This document shows positions 52,705-63,546 of a stretch of DNA of 64,000 nucleotides, in pieces; within the stretch, counting starts at the first letter, position 1; every line of letters starts with the position of its first letter. A program made the position numbers and the translations under genes. The notes beneath the pieces were generated by a model, which saw nothing but the letters and a program-made list of their open reading frames with translations, had not been told where the DNA came from and searched no databases. Origin of the DNA: Saccharothrix sp. ST-888 (GTDB lineage Bacteria > Actinomycetota > Actinomycetes > Streptomycetales > Streptomycetaceae); NCBI RefSeq assembly GCF_000955975.1, contig NZ_JYJF01000013.1:22961-86960 (forward strand), in the 5' to 3' direction.

Positions 52705-55275
52705 TTGAACAGCATCCCGGCGCCGAACGCGCCGAGCAGTGGCAGCCATGCTGCCGTGCCCGGGCAGCTCGGTGTCCCGACCGACCGGGGTAGGGACTGC
52801 AGCGCGCCCGGCAGCTGGGGTCACACCCAGCCGGGCTCCATCTACGACTTCGTCCGGGTCGCCACCTTCGCGATCGGCCCGGACGGCCGGATCAGCCAGT
52901 GGAGCGGCCGGGCCGCCGAGTTCTTCGGCATCCCCGCCGCCGACGCGGTCGGCGCCGACCCGATCACCACCTTCGTCCCCCGCGAGCTCTGGCGGCGCGG
53001 CCGCGCCCGGCTGGAGCGCATCCTGGGCGGCGAGGAGTGGGTCGGCACCGCGCCCTACCGCAACGCCGACGGCAGCGAGGGCCTCGCCGAGCTGTACGCG
53101 ATGCCCGACGCGGTGCCCCACGCGCCGCCCGGCACCGGCACACCCGGCGCCACCTGTCTCGCCGTCGACCTCGGACGGCTGCGCCGGATCGAGACCGACC
53201 TGGCCGCCTCCGAGGCCGTCTTCGGGCAGACCCCCACCGGCTTCTTCCTCTTCGGCAACGACCTGCGCCTCCAGCGGGTCAACGACGCCTTCGCCGCGGG
53301 CGTCGGCCTCTCGCCCACCGAACTCCAGGGCCTCACCCCGTACGACCTCTTCCTGCCCGGCGAGGCCGAGCGGCTGCTGGTCGCGCTGCGCAAGGTGCTC
53401 GACGGCGGCGGGCCCATCGTCGACCTGCGCTTCACCGGAGCCGTCCCGCGCACCGCCAGCGTCCCCGCCCCCGGCGGCGGCCGGCGCGACGGCGGCCGCC
53501 GCTGGGCCATCTCGCTCTACCGGCTCACCGGCGCGGCCGGGCACCCGATGGGCGTGGCCGGACAGGTCATGGACGTCACCAGCCGCCACGTCGCCGAACG
53601 CGAGGCCGCCGGAGTCCGCCGCAGCCTCGCCCTGCTGAACGAGGCCAGCAGCCACATCGGCTCCACCCTCGACCTGGAGACCACCGCCAAGGAGCTGCTG
53701 GACGTGATCGTCCCGCAGTTCTGCGACCTGGCCACCGTCGACCTCTACACCGCGCTGCTCACCGGCGACTCCGGCCCGATCTCCGGCCAGTCCGGGCTCT
53801 CGGACGGATGCGGCGAACTGCGCCGGGTCGCGGTCTCCAGCGTGGTCGGCGGCGCCTCCAGCGTGCTCGGCGCCGAGGGGTCGGTGCCGGTCGCCGAGGC
53901 CGGGGGGACGCTCTGTTACCCCCGTCGCTCCCCGCACGCCCGCGCGCTGCGCACCGGCCGCAGCGTCGTCCCCCAGCCGGGCCCCGACCCGCTGCTGCGC
54001 TCCACCCTGGTGGTCCCGCTGGTCGCCCGCGACCAGGTGCTCGGCCTGGTCCAGCTCTCCCGCGCGATCGGCAGCGAACCCTTCGACGCCCGCGATGTCG
54101 CCATCGCCGAGGAACTCGTCGCCCGCGCCGCCGTCTGCGTCGACAACGCCCGGCTCTACCGCCGCGAGCACGAACGCGCCCTGCTGCTCCAGCGCAGCCT
54201 GCTGCCCCCCGGCAACCCGGCCGCCACCGGTCTGGAGATCGCCCGCCGCTACCTGCCCAGTAACAACAACACCGAGGTCGGCGGCGACTGGTTCGACGTC
54301 ATCCCGCTGCCCGGCAGCCGCACGGCACTCGTGATCGGCGACGTGATGGGCCGCGGCCTGCGCGCCGCCGTCGCGATGGGCCAGCTCCGGACGGCCGTGC
54401 GCACCCTCGCCATGCTCGACCTCGACCCCGCCGAGGTGCTCGGCGCGCTGGACGAGATCGCCCGCGGCCTCGGCGGCGACAGCGACCGCCCCGGCGAGGA
54501 GTCCGTCGAGCTCTACCTCGCCACCTGCGTGTACGCCGTGTACGACGCGGTCAAGCAGCGCTGCACCTTCGCCAACGCCGGACACCTGCCGCCCGTCCTG
54601 CTCAGCCCGGGGGAGCCCGCCAGGATGCTGGACGTGCCGCCCGGACTGCCGCTCGGCGTCGGCGGCGAGCCCTTCGAGGAGGTCTGGGTCGACCTGCCGG
54701 ACGACGCGATCCTCGGCCTCTACACCGACGGCCTGGTGGAGTCCCGCAAGCACCAGCTGGACGAGGGCCTGCGCGCCTTCCGCACCGCCCTGACGAACGG
54801 CTCCAAGGAGCTGGAGAAGCTCTGCGACCAGGTCCTGGACGAGCTGATCCCGCACCACGGCGAGGACGACATCGCCCTGTTGATGGCCAAGGTGCAGAGC
54901 CTGCCCGAGGACGCCGTCGGCGACTGGAGGCTGCCCGCCGAGCTGACCTCCGTCGGCAAGGCCCGTGACCTCGCCTGCGGCTGGCTGCTCACCCGGGGTC
55001 TCGACGAGCTGGTCGACACCACCGAGCTGCTGGTCAGCGAGCTGGTCACGAACGCGCTGCGGCACGGACGCGGCGAGATCCGGCTGCGCCTGCTGAAGGA
55101 CCGTACGGTGGTCTGCGAGGTCTGGGACGACGGCTACGCCCAACCCCGGCAGCGCCGGGCCCAGGAGACCGACGAGGGCGGCCGCGGCCTCCAGCTGGTC
55201 AGCCTGCTGGCCGAGCGCTGGGGGAGCCGCCGGACGCCCAACGGCAAGATCGTCTGGTTCGAGCTGTCCCTGTAG
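52705..55275 (+). CDS. PAS-GAF-SpoIIE phosphatase-HATPase regulator (paralogue)
   Basis: 856 residues from TTG 52705, which has GGAGGGG eight bases upstream; GTG 52630 further up is open but lacks a site. Order: PAS 1 (about 45-165), PAS 2 (about 175-310, with FGQTPTGFFLFGNDLRLQ), GAF (about 320-485), SpoIIE (about 500-715, TEVGGDWFDVIPL, GDVMGRGLRAAVA, EDDIALLMA), HATPase_c (about 735-855, ELLVSELVTNALRHG, DEGGRGLQLV). It shares architecture with the preceding gene, 295 bases away, so a duplication is likely. PAS ligand unknown. Confidence 0.92.
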   Translation: MNSIPAPNAPSSGSHAAVPGQLGVPTDRGRDCSAPGSWGHTQPGSIYDFVRVATFAIGPDGRISQWSGRAAEFFGIPAADAVGADPITTFVPRELWRRGRARLERILGGEEWVGTAPYRNADGSEGLAELYAMPDAVPHAPPGTGTPGATCLAVDLGRLRRIETDLAASEAVFGQTPTGFFLFGNDLRLQRVNDAFAAGVGLSPTELQGLTPYDLFLPGEAERLLVALRKVLDGGGPIVDLRFTGAVPRTASVPAPGGGRRDGGRRWAISLYRLTGAAGHPMGVAGQVMDVTSRHVAEREAAGVRRSLALLNEASSHIGSTLDLETTAKELLDVIVPQFCDLATVDLYTALLTGDSGPISGQSGLSDGCGELRRVAVSSVVGGASSVLGAEGSVPVAEAGGTLCYPRRSPHARALRTGRSVVPQPGPDPLLRSTLVVPLVARDQVLGLVQLSRAIGSEPFDARDVAIAEELVARAAVCVDNARLYRREHERALLLQRSLLPPGNPAATGLEIARRYLPSNNNTEVGGDWFDVIPLPGSRTALVIGDVMGRGLRAAVAMGQLRTAVRTLAMLDLDPAEVLGALDEIARGLGGDSDRPGEESVELYLATCVYAVYDAVKQRCTFANAGHLPPVLLSPGEPARMLDVPPGLPLGVGGEPFEEVWVDLPDDAILGLYTDGLVESRKHQLDEGLRAFRTALTNGSKELEKLCDQVLDELIPHHGEDDIALLMAKVQSLPEDAVGDWRLPAELTSVGKARDLACGWLLTRGLDELVDTTELLVSELVTNALRHGRGEIRLRLLKDRTVVCEVWDDGYAQPRQRRAQETDEGGRGLQLVSLLAERWGSRRTPNGKIVWFELSL

Positions 55276-55437
55276 GCACAGCCCGGGCGGGCATGGCCGA
55301 TCGGTCGTCGAACGGTAGGCCGGGAGGGTGCTTCCCGTGGTGGGGTCACCGTGTCGAGCGCTGCCGGGCGCGCGAGTGTCCTTCAGTGGTGGTCCGCCCT
55401 GATCCTCGGATCAACTGACCATCCGCCGGAGAAGTGC

Positions 55438-57342
55438 ATGCGCGTCCCCCAGGTCACTGCCGTCGCCCTCGCCCTGATGATGAGCACCGCTCTGGCCGGC
55501 TGCTCCGAGGACAACGCCCCGCCGCCGTCCGCCGCCGACCTCGCCCGCGTCGACCGGTCCGACCTCCGCGAGGGCGGCACCCTGCGCTGGGCCGTGGACT
55601 CCGTCCCGGCCACCCTCAACGTCTTCCAGCCCGAGGCGACCGCCGACTCGGAACTGCTCGCCCATGCCCTGCTGCCCAGCCTGTTCCGGCTGGACGAGCA
55701 CGCCCACGCCACCGCCGACCCCGACTACCTTGTCGCCGCGGAGTCCACCAAGGCGGGGAAGAACCCCCAGGTCGTCACCTACCGGCTCAACCCCAAGGCG
55801 GTCTGGAGCGACGGCACCCCGATCTCGGCCGCCGACTTCACCGCCCAGTGGCACGCCCTCTCCGGTGCCGACCCGGCCTTCCACAGCGATCAGCCGGGCG
55901 GGTACGCCGCGATCGCCTCGGTCGAGCAGGGCGCGGACGCCCATGAGGTGAAGGTCACCTTCAAACAGCCGTACGGCGCCTGGCGCGCCCTGTTCAGCCC
56001 GCTCTACCCGGCCGCGGCGACCGGCTCGGCAGCCACCTTCAACCAGCCGCTCACCGACACCCTCCGCGTCTCGGCGGGCCCGTTCACGGTCCGCTCGTAC
56101 GACCGCGCGGCCGGAAAGGCGGCGCTGGTCCGCAACCCCGGCTGGTGGGGCGATCCCGCGAAGGCCGAGGAGATCGACTTCCTGGCCACCCCGGCCACCG
56201 CCCGGCTGGACGCCCTCGACCAGGACAAGCTGGACATCGCCCCGCTGACCTCCGCCATCGACTACGCGCTGGCGGACCGGGCCGCCACCGGAGGAGCGGC
56301 CTCGGCGAAACCGTCCGCCTCGGACGCTTCCGGCGCCGCCTCGCCCTCGGCCTCCGCCTCCCCTTCCGCCTCCGCGTCGGGCGCTTCCGCCTCCGCGTCC
56401 GGTGCCTCCGCGTCTGCGGCCTCCGCCGGACCGGTGAAGCCGACTCCGGCCGCGCCGCCGGCCGCCGCGGCGTTGGTCGACGCCTCCGACCAGGCACTGC
56501 GGCGGGCCGAGTCGCTGCCCGGACTGAGCCTGCACCGGGCCCCCTCCGCCGCCTTCACCCAGCTCACCCTGAACGCCGCCAGAGCCCCGCTCGCCGACAC
56601 CGCCGTCCGCCGCGCCGTCGCCCGGGCCGTGGACCGGGAGCGGATCGCCAAGGCGGCCCTCGGCCCGCTGGGCCTGCCCGCCACCCCGCTCGGCAACCAC
56701 CTGCTGATGGCCGACCAGGAGGGCTACCGGGACAACAGCGCCGCCGCCGACGGCGACGAGACGGCGGCCAAGCAGCTGGACGACGCGGGCTGGAAGCGGA
56801 GCGACGGGGGCCGGGCCAAGGACGGCAAGCAGCTCGCCCTCACCCTGCTGATCCCGGACGGCTCCGCCACCGCCCGGCGTACTGCCGACGCCCTCACCGC
56901 CAACCTGGCGGAGGCCGGGATCACCCTGCACACCTCACCGGTCCCCGCCGACGGCTTCGTCAAGGACCACCTGGCCACCGGCGACTACGATCTGGCCCTC
57001 TTCTCCTGGCCCGTCACCGGCTTCCCCGGCGCCGAGGAGCGCGCCCTCTACGCCAAGCCCCAGCCGGGCCCCGACGGCATCCCGGTGGTCGGCCGCAACT
57101 ACGCCAGGGTCGGCACCGAGGAGATCGACCGGCTCTTCGACCGGGCAGCCGCCGAACTCGACCTCGGCGCGCAGCGCAAGCTGCTCCAGCAGGCCGACGG
57201 CCGGATCTGGCAGCTCGCCCACTCGGTCCCGCTCTACCAGCGCCCCGACCTGGTCGCGGTGCGCAACACCGTCGCCAACGCCGGTGCGTACGGGTTCGCC
57301 GGCCCGCGCTTCCAGGACCTGGGTTTCCGCACCGGGAGCTGA
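55438..57342 (+). CDS. Family 5 solute-binding lipoprotein with Ala/Ser insert
   Basis: 634 residues. Lipoprotein signal with lipobox LAGC (residues 18-21). SBP_bac_5 (oligopeptide-type) domain: GGTLRWAVDSVPATLNVF, VWSDGTPISAADF, and a C-terminal QADGRIWQLAHSVPLYQRPD. An insert of about 50 residues rich in Ala-Ser-Pro (about residues 285-335) interrupts the domain, with ASASGASASASGASA-type repeats. It binds an unknown solute at the outer membrane face. No permease is adjacent; it may use the transporter at 61.7 kb. ATG 55438 has GGAGA upstream. Confidence 0.87.
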   Translation: MRVPQVTAVALALMMSTALAGCSEDNAPPPSAADLARVDRSDLREGGTLRWAVDSVPATLNVFQPEATADSELLAHALLPSLFRLDEHAHATADPDYLVAAESTKAGKNPQVVTYRLNPKAVWSDGTPISAADFTAQWHALSGADPAFHSDQPGGYAAIASVEQGADAHEVKVTFKQPYGAWRALFSPLYPAAATGSAATFNQPLTDTLRVSAGPFTVRSYDRAAGKAALVRNPGWWGDPAKAEEIDFLATPATARLDALDQDKLDIAPLTSAIDYALADRAATGGAASAKPSASDASGAASPSASASPSASASGASASASGASASAASAGPVKPTPAAPPAAAALVDASDQALRRAESLPGLSLHRAPSAAFTQLTLNAARAPLADTAVRRAVARAVDRERIAKAALGPLGLPATPLGNHLLMADQEGYRDNSAAADGDETAAKQLDDAGWKRSDGGRAKDGKQLALTLLIPDGSATARRTADALTANLAEAGITLHTSPVPADGFVKDHLATGDYDLALFSWPVTGFPGAEERALYAKPQPGPDGIPVVGRNYARVGTEEIDRLFDRAAAELDLGAQRKLLQQADGRIWQLAHSVPLYQRPDLVAVRNTVANAGAYGFAGPRFQDLGFRTGS

Positions 57343-57565
57343 GCCGATCCGGCCGTCCACAACCGGTTCCGACCGTCTTCGGATGCCCGTTTCGGATTCG
57401 TTGGGTGGTTCCACGTACCATAGGAGGAAGCCGTGGCATGTCATCGTGCCCGGCGGGTGGACCGGTAGTAGCAGGCGGAACGGGCGGCGGCGATCAACAG
57501 GGATCGCAAGTCGGCGTCACGCAGCCGGGCGCCGCAACCCACGATTCCGGGAGAATCAGCTAGGC

Positions 57566-59467
<1,902 letters not shown>

Positions 59468-59487
59468 CGCTCTTTCGGTAGTACTCG

Positions 59488-59536
59488 AAGGGCCGGTTGC
59501 TGCCCCCCTCTCGCAGGGGGGTGGCGACCGGCCCTT
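59488..59536 (+). terminator. Terminator of typA
   Basis: AAGGGCCGGT (59488-59497) pairs with ACCGGCCCTT (59527-59536), with an additional inner CCCCCC/GGGGGG stem, followed by TTCTC. It begins 21 bases after the stop. Confidence 0.85.
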
Positions 59537-59891
59537 TTCTCACTCTCCGCGATCGACGCGCGTAGTTAGATGATCTTCTAGATGTCCGTTAATCGTACGT
59601 AACCGACCGTCATTCAATGCAACTGTCCGTTTCGTTCCTGTCTGAGTATGTCTCATATGTCCGATTTTTAAAATCAATCCAACTTTCATGTGACCAAATT
59701 GAAATGCGTAATGGTCATCTAAGTATCCGAGCGTGACCGATAGTGGGTTCAGTCGAGCTCGGGTCAAGGGTTACGCGCAGGGGTGCGCGCCGAAACCTCG
59801 GGCGAGGAAGCATCGCTGGGGCGCGGACCTCTGGTCGGTCACCTCCTGCGGTGCTCTCCACGTTTGGATCACGGATACAGGAGGCATATCC
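59537..59891 (+). other. AT-rich leader/promoter region of the oligopeptide operon
   Basis: The bases at about 59565-59735 are strikingly AT-rich for this genome (for example CCGATTTTTAAAATCAATCC and GATCTTCTAGATG). Short repeats such as TGTCCG/TGTCC occur several times. From 59736 GC rises again to the start at 59892. It probably holds several regulatory sites and the promoter. No gene recognised. Confidence 0.5.
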
Positions 59892-61520
59892 ATGCGCGGT
59901 GCCAGCCAGGCAAAGTGGGTCGTCGCGGCTGTCGCGGTCGCCCTCGCCGCTACCGCCTGCAGCAGCGGCGGTTCGTCTGACAGCAGCGGTGCGGCCGACG
60001 CCAAGGGTTCGTTCAGCTACCAGAGCACCGAGCCGCAGCACCCGCTCCAGCCGGCGAACGCCATGGAGGTCGGCGGCGGTCGCATCATCAAGAACCTGTT
60101 CCGTGGGCTGGTCGACTACGACCCCGCCAACGGCAAGCTGCGCAACCAGGTCGCGGACAAGATCGAGACCACCGACTCCCAGCACTACACGGTGACGCTG
60201 AAGTCCGGTTGGACCTTCCACGACGGCACTCCGGTGACCGCCCAGTCCTTCGTGGACTCCTGGAACTGGTCGGCCAACACCAAGAACAACCAGGTCAACA
60301 GCAACTGGTTCGTCGACATCGCCGGTTACGCGGACGTCCACCCGGAGAAGGACAAGGGCGCCCCGACCTCGGACAAGATGTCCGGTCTGAAGGTCGTGGA
60401 CGACACCCACTTCACCATCGACCTGACCGCCCCGGTCTCGTACTTCGAGTACAAGCTCGGTTACACCGCCTTCTCGCCGCTGCCGAAGGTCTTCTTCACC
60501 GACCCGGCCAAGTACGGCGAGTCCCCGATCGGCAACGGCCCCTACAAGTTCGTCTCGTGGGAGCACAACAAGGCCGTCACCCTCGCCGCCTACGACAAGT
60601 ACGCGGGCGTGGACAAGCCGAAGAACGGCGGCATCGTCTTCAAGAACTACACCCAGGCCGAGGCCGCCTACAAGGACCTGGTCTCCGACAACCTGGACGT
60701 GCTGGACCAGGTCGACCCGAGCGACCTGGCCTCGTACAAGAACGACCTTGGCGACCGCGCGGTCGACCAGCCGCAGGGTGGCATCACCTCCATCGCCTTC
60801 GCGATGTACCAGCCGGACTGGCAGGGCGCCGACAAGGCGAAGGTCCGCCAGGGCCTGTCCATGGCGATCGACCGGGACACCATCACCAAGACCGTGCTGC
60901 AGGGTTCGCGCATGCCGGCCGACAGCTGGGTCGCGCCGGGCGTGGCCGGCTACAAGAAGGGTGCCTGCGGCGAGGCGTGCACCTTCAACCCGGCCAAGGC
61001 CAAGGAGCTGATCGCGGCCGGCGGCGGCGTCCCGAACAACAAGGTGACGATCCTCTACAACGCCGACGGCGGCCACAAGGACTGGGTCGACGCGGTCTGC
61101 AACTCGATCCGCCAGAACACCGGTGTGGAGTGCGTCGGCGACCCCAAGCCGGACTTCAAGACCGCCCGTGACCTGATCGACGGTCACAAGGTCGACAGCA
61201 TCATGCGCTCGGCCTGGCAGCAGGACTACCCGCTGAACGCCAACTTCCTGCGCGACATCTACGGCACCGGCGCCTCCGCCAACGACTCGCTGTACTCCAG
61301 CCCGGAGTTCGACCAGCTGTCGAAGCAGGCCGACGCGGCCGCCTCGATCGACAAGACCACCGAGCTGTACAGCCAGGCCGAGGCCGTGCTGGCCAAGGAC
61401 ATGCCGGCCATCCCGCTGTGGTACTACAAGACCAACTCCGGCTACTCGAACAAGGTTCAGAACGTCAAGTTCGACTCCTTCGGCGACCCGGTGTTCACCG
61501 AGGTCGAGATCAAGAAGTAG
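59892..61520 (+). CDS. Oligopeptide-binding lipoprotein
   Basis: 542 residues. Lipoprotein signal ends at LAATAC (Cys about residue 23). SBP_bac_5 fold: NLFRGLVDYDPANGKL, WTFHDGTPVTAQSFVDSWNW, IGNGPYKFVSWEHN, GLSMAIDRDTITKTVL, and C-terminal DMPAIPLWYYKTN. It captures peptides at the membrane for the permeases that follow. ATG 59892 has AGGAGGC nine bases upstream. It is first in an operon with a stem-loop before the permease, which would raise the binding-protein level relative to the membrane parts. BldK-like in family, but gene order (binding protein first) differs from bldKABCDE. Confidence 0.93.
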   Translation: MRGASQAKWVVAAVAVALAATACSSGGSSDSSGAADAKGSFSYQSTEPQHPLQPANAMEVGGGRIIKNLFRGLVDYDPANGKLRNQVADKIETTDSQHYTVTLKSGWTFHDGTPVTAQSFVDSWNWSANTKNNQVNSNWFVDIAGYADVHPEKDKGAPTSDKMSGLKVVDDTHFTIDLTAPVSYFEYKLGYTAFSPLPKVFFTDPAKYGESPIGNGPYKFVSWEHNKAVTLAAYDKYAGVDKPKNGGIVFKNYTQAEAAYKDLVSDNLDVLDQVDPSDLASYKNDLGDRAVDQPQGGITSIAFAMYQPDWQGADKAKVRQGLSMAIDRDTITKTVLQGSRMPADSWVAPGVAGYKKGACGEACTFNPAKAKELIAAGGGVPNNKVTILYNADGGHKDWVDAVCNSIRQNTGVECVGDPKPDFKTARDLIDGHKVDSIMRSAWQQDYPLNANFLRDIYGTGASANDSLYSSPEFDQLSKQADAAASIDKTTELYSQAEAVLAKDMPAIPLWYYKTNSGYSNKVQNVKFDSFGDPVFTEVEIKK

Positions 61521-61589
61521 GCAGGCCGGTACCACCAGGCCCGCCAGGGCTGCCCTCAGCGCAGCCCGGGACCAGCAGCAGGCGTAACG

Positions 61590-61637
61590 GGCCGGTGCCG
61601 ACCCCTCCCCCAAGAAGGGCGGGTGTCGGCACCGGCC
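61590..61637 (+). terminator. Attenuator hairpin inside the transporter operon
   Basis: GGCCGGTGCCGAC (61590-61602) pairs with GTCGGCACCGGCC (61625-61637). Lacking a T run, it would cause partial termination or stabilise the upstream binding-protein mRNA. Confidence 0.6.
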
Positions 61638-61668
61638 GCTTCCGCGCCGACCACGCAATGGAGGCATG

Positions 61669-62595
61669 ATGGGGCGCTTTGTCGCGAGGCGACTGCTCCA
61701 GATGATCCCGGTGTTCATAGGTACGACCGCACTGATCTTCTTCATGGTGCATGTCCTACCGGGTGACCAGGTCCGGGCGATGTGGGGAGACAAGCAGCCG
61801 GATCCGGCTCAGCTCGCCTCACTCAAGCACAAGTTCCACTTGGACCTGCCGCTCTGGCAGCAGTACGTGGAGTATATGAAGGGCCTCTTCACCGGGGACT
61901 TCGGTGAGACCCTGTCGGGCCGCAAGGTCATTGACGTGATCTCAGAGGCCATGCCGGTGACCGTTCGACTGGCACTGATGGCCTTCGGTATCGAGATCGT
62001 CTTCGGTATCGCGCTCGGCCTGCTGTCGGGGCTCAAAAGCGGGAAGTTCGCGGACAAGAGCACTCTTGTCCTCACCCTGATCCTGATCTCCATTCCGGTG
62101 CCGGTGCTCGGTTTCGTCTTCCAGACGATCTTCGGTATCAACCTGAAGTGGGTCAAGCCCACTGTCCAGGACTCCACGGATCTGCAGCAGTTGCTGCTGC
62201 CGGCCATCGTGCTGGGGTCGCTTTCGCTGGCGTACGTCGCCCGTCTGACCCGCACCTCCATCGTGGAGAACATCCGTGCCGACTACATCCGCACCGCGGT
62301 GGCCAAGGGCCTGCCGCGCCGGAAGGTGATCGTCACCCACCTGCTCCGCAACTCCATGATCCCCGTCATCACCTTCCTGGGCACCGACCTCGGTGCGCTG
62401 ATGGGCGGAGCGATCGTCACCGAGGGCATCTTCAACGTCAAGGGTGTCGGGAACGCGCTCTACCACGCGATCAACCAGAAGGAAGGAGCGACGGTCACCG
62501 GGTTCGTGGTCGTCCTCGTGATCGTCTACCTCGCCGCCAGCCTGATCGTGGACCTGCTGTACGCGGTCCTGGACCCGAGGATCCGTTATGCCTGA
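61669..62595 (+). CDS. Oligopeptide ABC permease, OppB/DppB type
   Basis: 308 residues, six membrane helices with the inner-membrane signature VAKGLPRRKVIVTHLLRNS (EAA loop) that contacts the ATPase, and an N-terminal RFVARRLLQMIPVFIG as in DppB. ATG 61669 is preferred over 61666 because of spacing from GGAG. It is the first membrane subunit of the operon; its end overlaps the next permease start by eight bases. Confidence 0.93.
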   Translation: MGRFVARRLLQMIPVFIGTTALIFFMVHVLPGDQVRAMWGDKQPDPAQLASLKHKFHLDLPLWQQYVEYMKGLFTGDFGETLSGRKVIDVISEAMPVTVRLALMAFGIEIVFGIALGLLSGLKSGKFADKSTLVLTLILISIPVPVLGFVFQTIFGINLKWVKPTVQDSTDLQQLLLPAIVLGSLSLAYVARLTRTSIVENIRADYIRTAVAKGLPRRKVIVTHLLRNSMIPVITFLGTDLGALMGGAIVTEGIFNVKGVGNALYHAINQKEGATVTGFVVVLVIVYLAASLIVDLLYAVLDPRIRYA

Positions 62596-63529
62596 CCTGA
62601 TCGACACGAAGTCCCCCGCCGACCCGGCCAAGAGCGGTGCCGTCGAGGCAACGGCCAAGCCGGAGAAGGCCCGAAGCCTCGGCTCGGATGCCTGGGAGGA
62701 CCTGCGCCGCCGCCCGATCTTCCTCATCTCCGCAGTGCTGATCCTGGTGCTGATCGTGATGAGCATCGCCCCCGGCCTGTTCACCTCGGTGGACCCGCGG
62801 GCGGGCGATCTCACGCACGACTACCTGAGGGCGCCGAGCTACGGCCACCTCTTCCAGGGCGACTGGTTCGGCTACGACGTCCAGGGCCGTTCCATCTACG
62901 CCCGGGTGGTCTACGGCGCCCGCGCCTCGATCGTGGTCGGTATCTGCGTCACCGCCTCCGTGACCATCGTCGGCGGCCTGATCGGCATGCTGGCGGGCTA
63001 CTTCGGCGGCTGGATCGACACCCTGCTCTCCCGGCTGACCGACGTCTTCTTCGGTATCCCGCTGCTGCTCGGCTGCCTGGTCGTGCTGAACGCCTTCACC
63101 GACCGCACGGTGTGGAGCGTGGTCTTCGCCCTCGCCTCGATCGGCTGGACCCAGATGGCCCGCGTGATGCGCGGTTCGGTGATCACCATCAAGCAGGCCG
63201 ACTACGTCACCGCTGCCAAGGCGCTCGGTGCCGGTACGGGCCGGATCCTGTTCAAGCACGTCCTGCCGAACGCGATCGCCCCGGTGATCGTGGTGGCCAC
63301 CATCGCCCTCGGCGGCTACATCGCGACCGAGGCGACGCTGAGCTTCCTCGGCATCGGCCTCCAGGACCCGACGATCTCCTGGGGCATCGACATCGACTCG
63401 GCCCAGAAGGCGATCCGGCAGGCGCCGTTCGCACTCTTCTTCCCGGCCGGCATGCTCAGCATCACCGTGCTGGCGTTCATCATGCTCGGTGACGCGGTCC
63501 GCGACGCCCTCGACCCGAAGCTGCGCTGA
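62588..63529 (+). CDS. Oligopeptide ABC permease, OppC/DppC type
   Basis: 313 residues. Cytoplasmic N-terminus about 40 residues, OppC N-terminal helix (RRRPIFLISAVLILVLIV), then five more helices. The EAA loop reads TAAKALGAGTGRILFKHVLPN, and the last periplasmic part has FLGIGLQDPTISWGI. It pairs with the OppB-type subunit. ATG 62588 lies in the end of that gene with GAGGATCC upstream, so the two are coupled. Confidence 0.93.
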   Translation: MPDLIDTKSPADPAKSGAVEATAKPEKARSLGSDAWEDLRRRPIFLISAVLILVLIVMSIAPGLFTSVDPRAGDLTHDYLRAPSYGHLFQGDWFGYDVQGRSIYARVVYGARASIVVGICVTASVTIVGGLIGMLAGYFGGWIDTLLSRLTDVFFGIPLLLGCLVVLNAFTDRTVWSVVFALASIGWTQMARVMRGSVITIKQADYVTAAKALGAGTGRILFKHVLPNAIAPVIVVATIALGGYIATEATLSFLGIGLQDPTISWGIDIDSAQKAIRQAPFALFFPAGMLSITVLAFIMLGDAVRDALDPKLR

Positions 63530-63546
63530 GAGAGGCGAAACGCACC

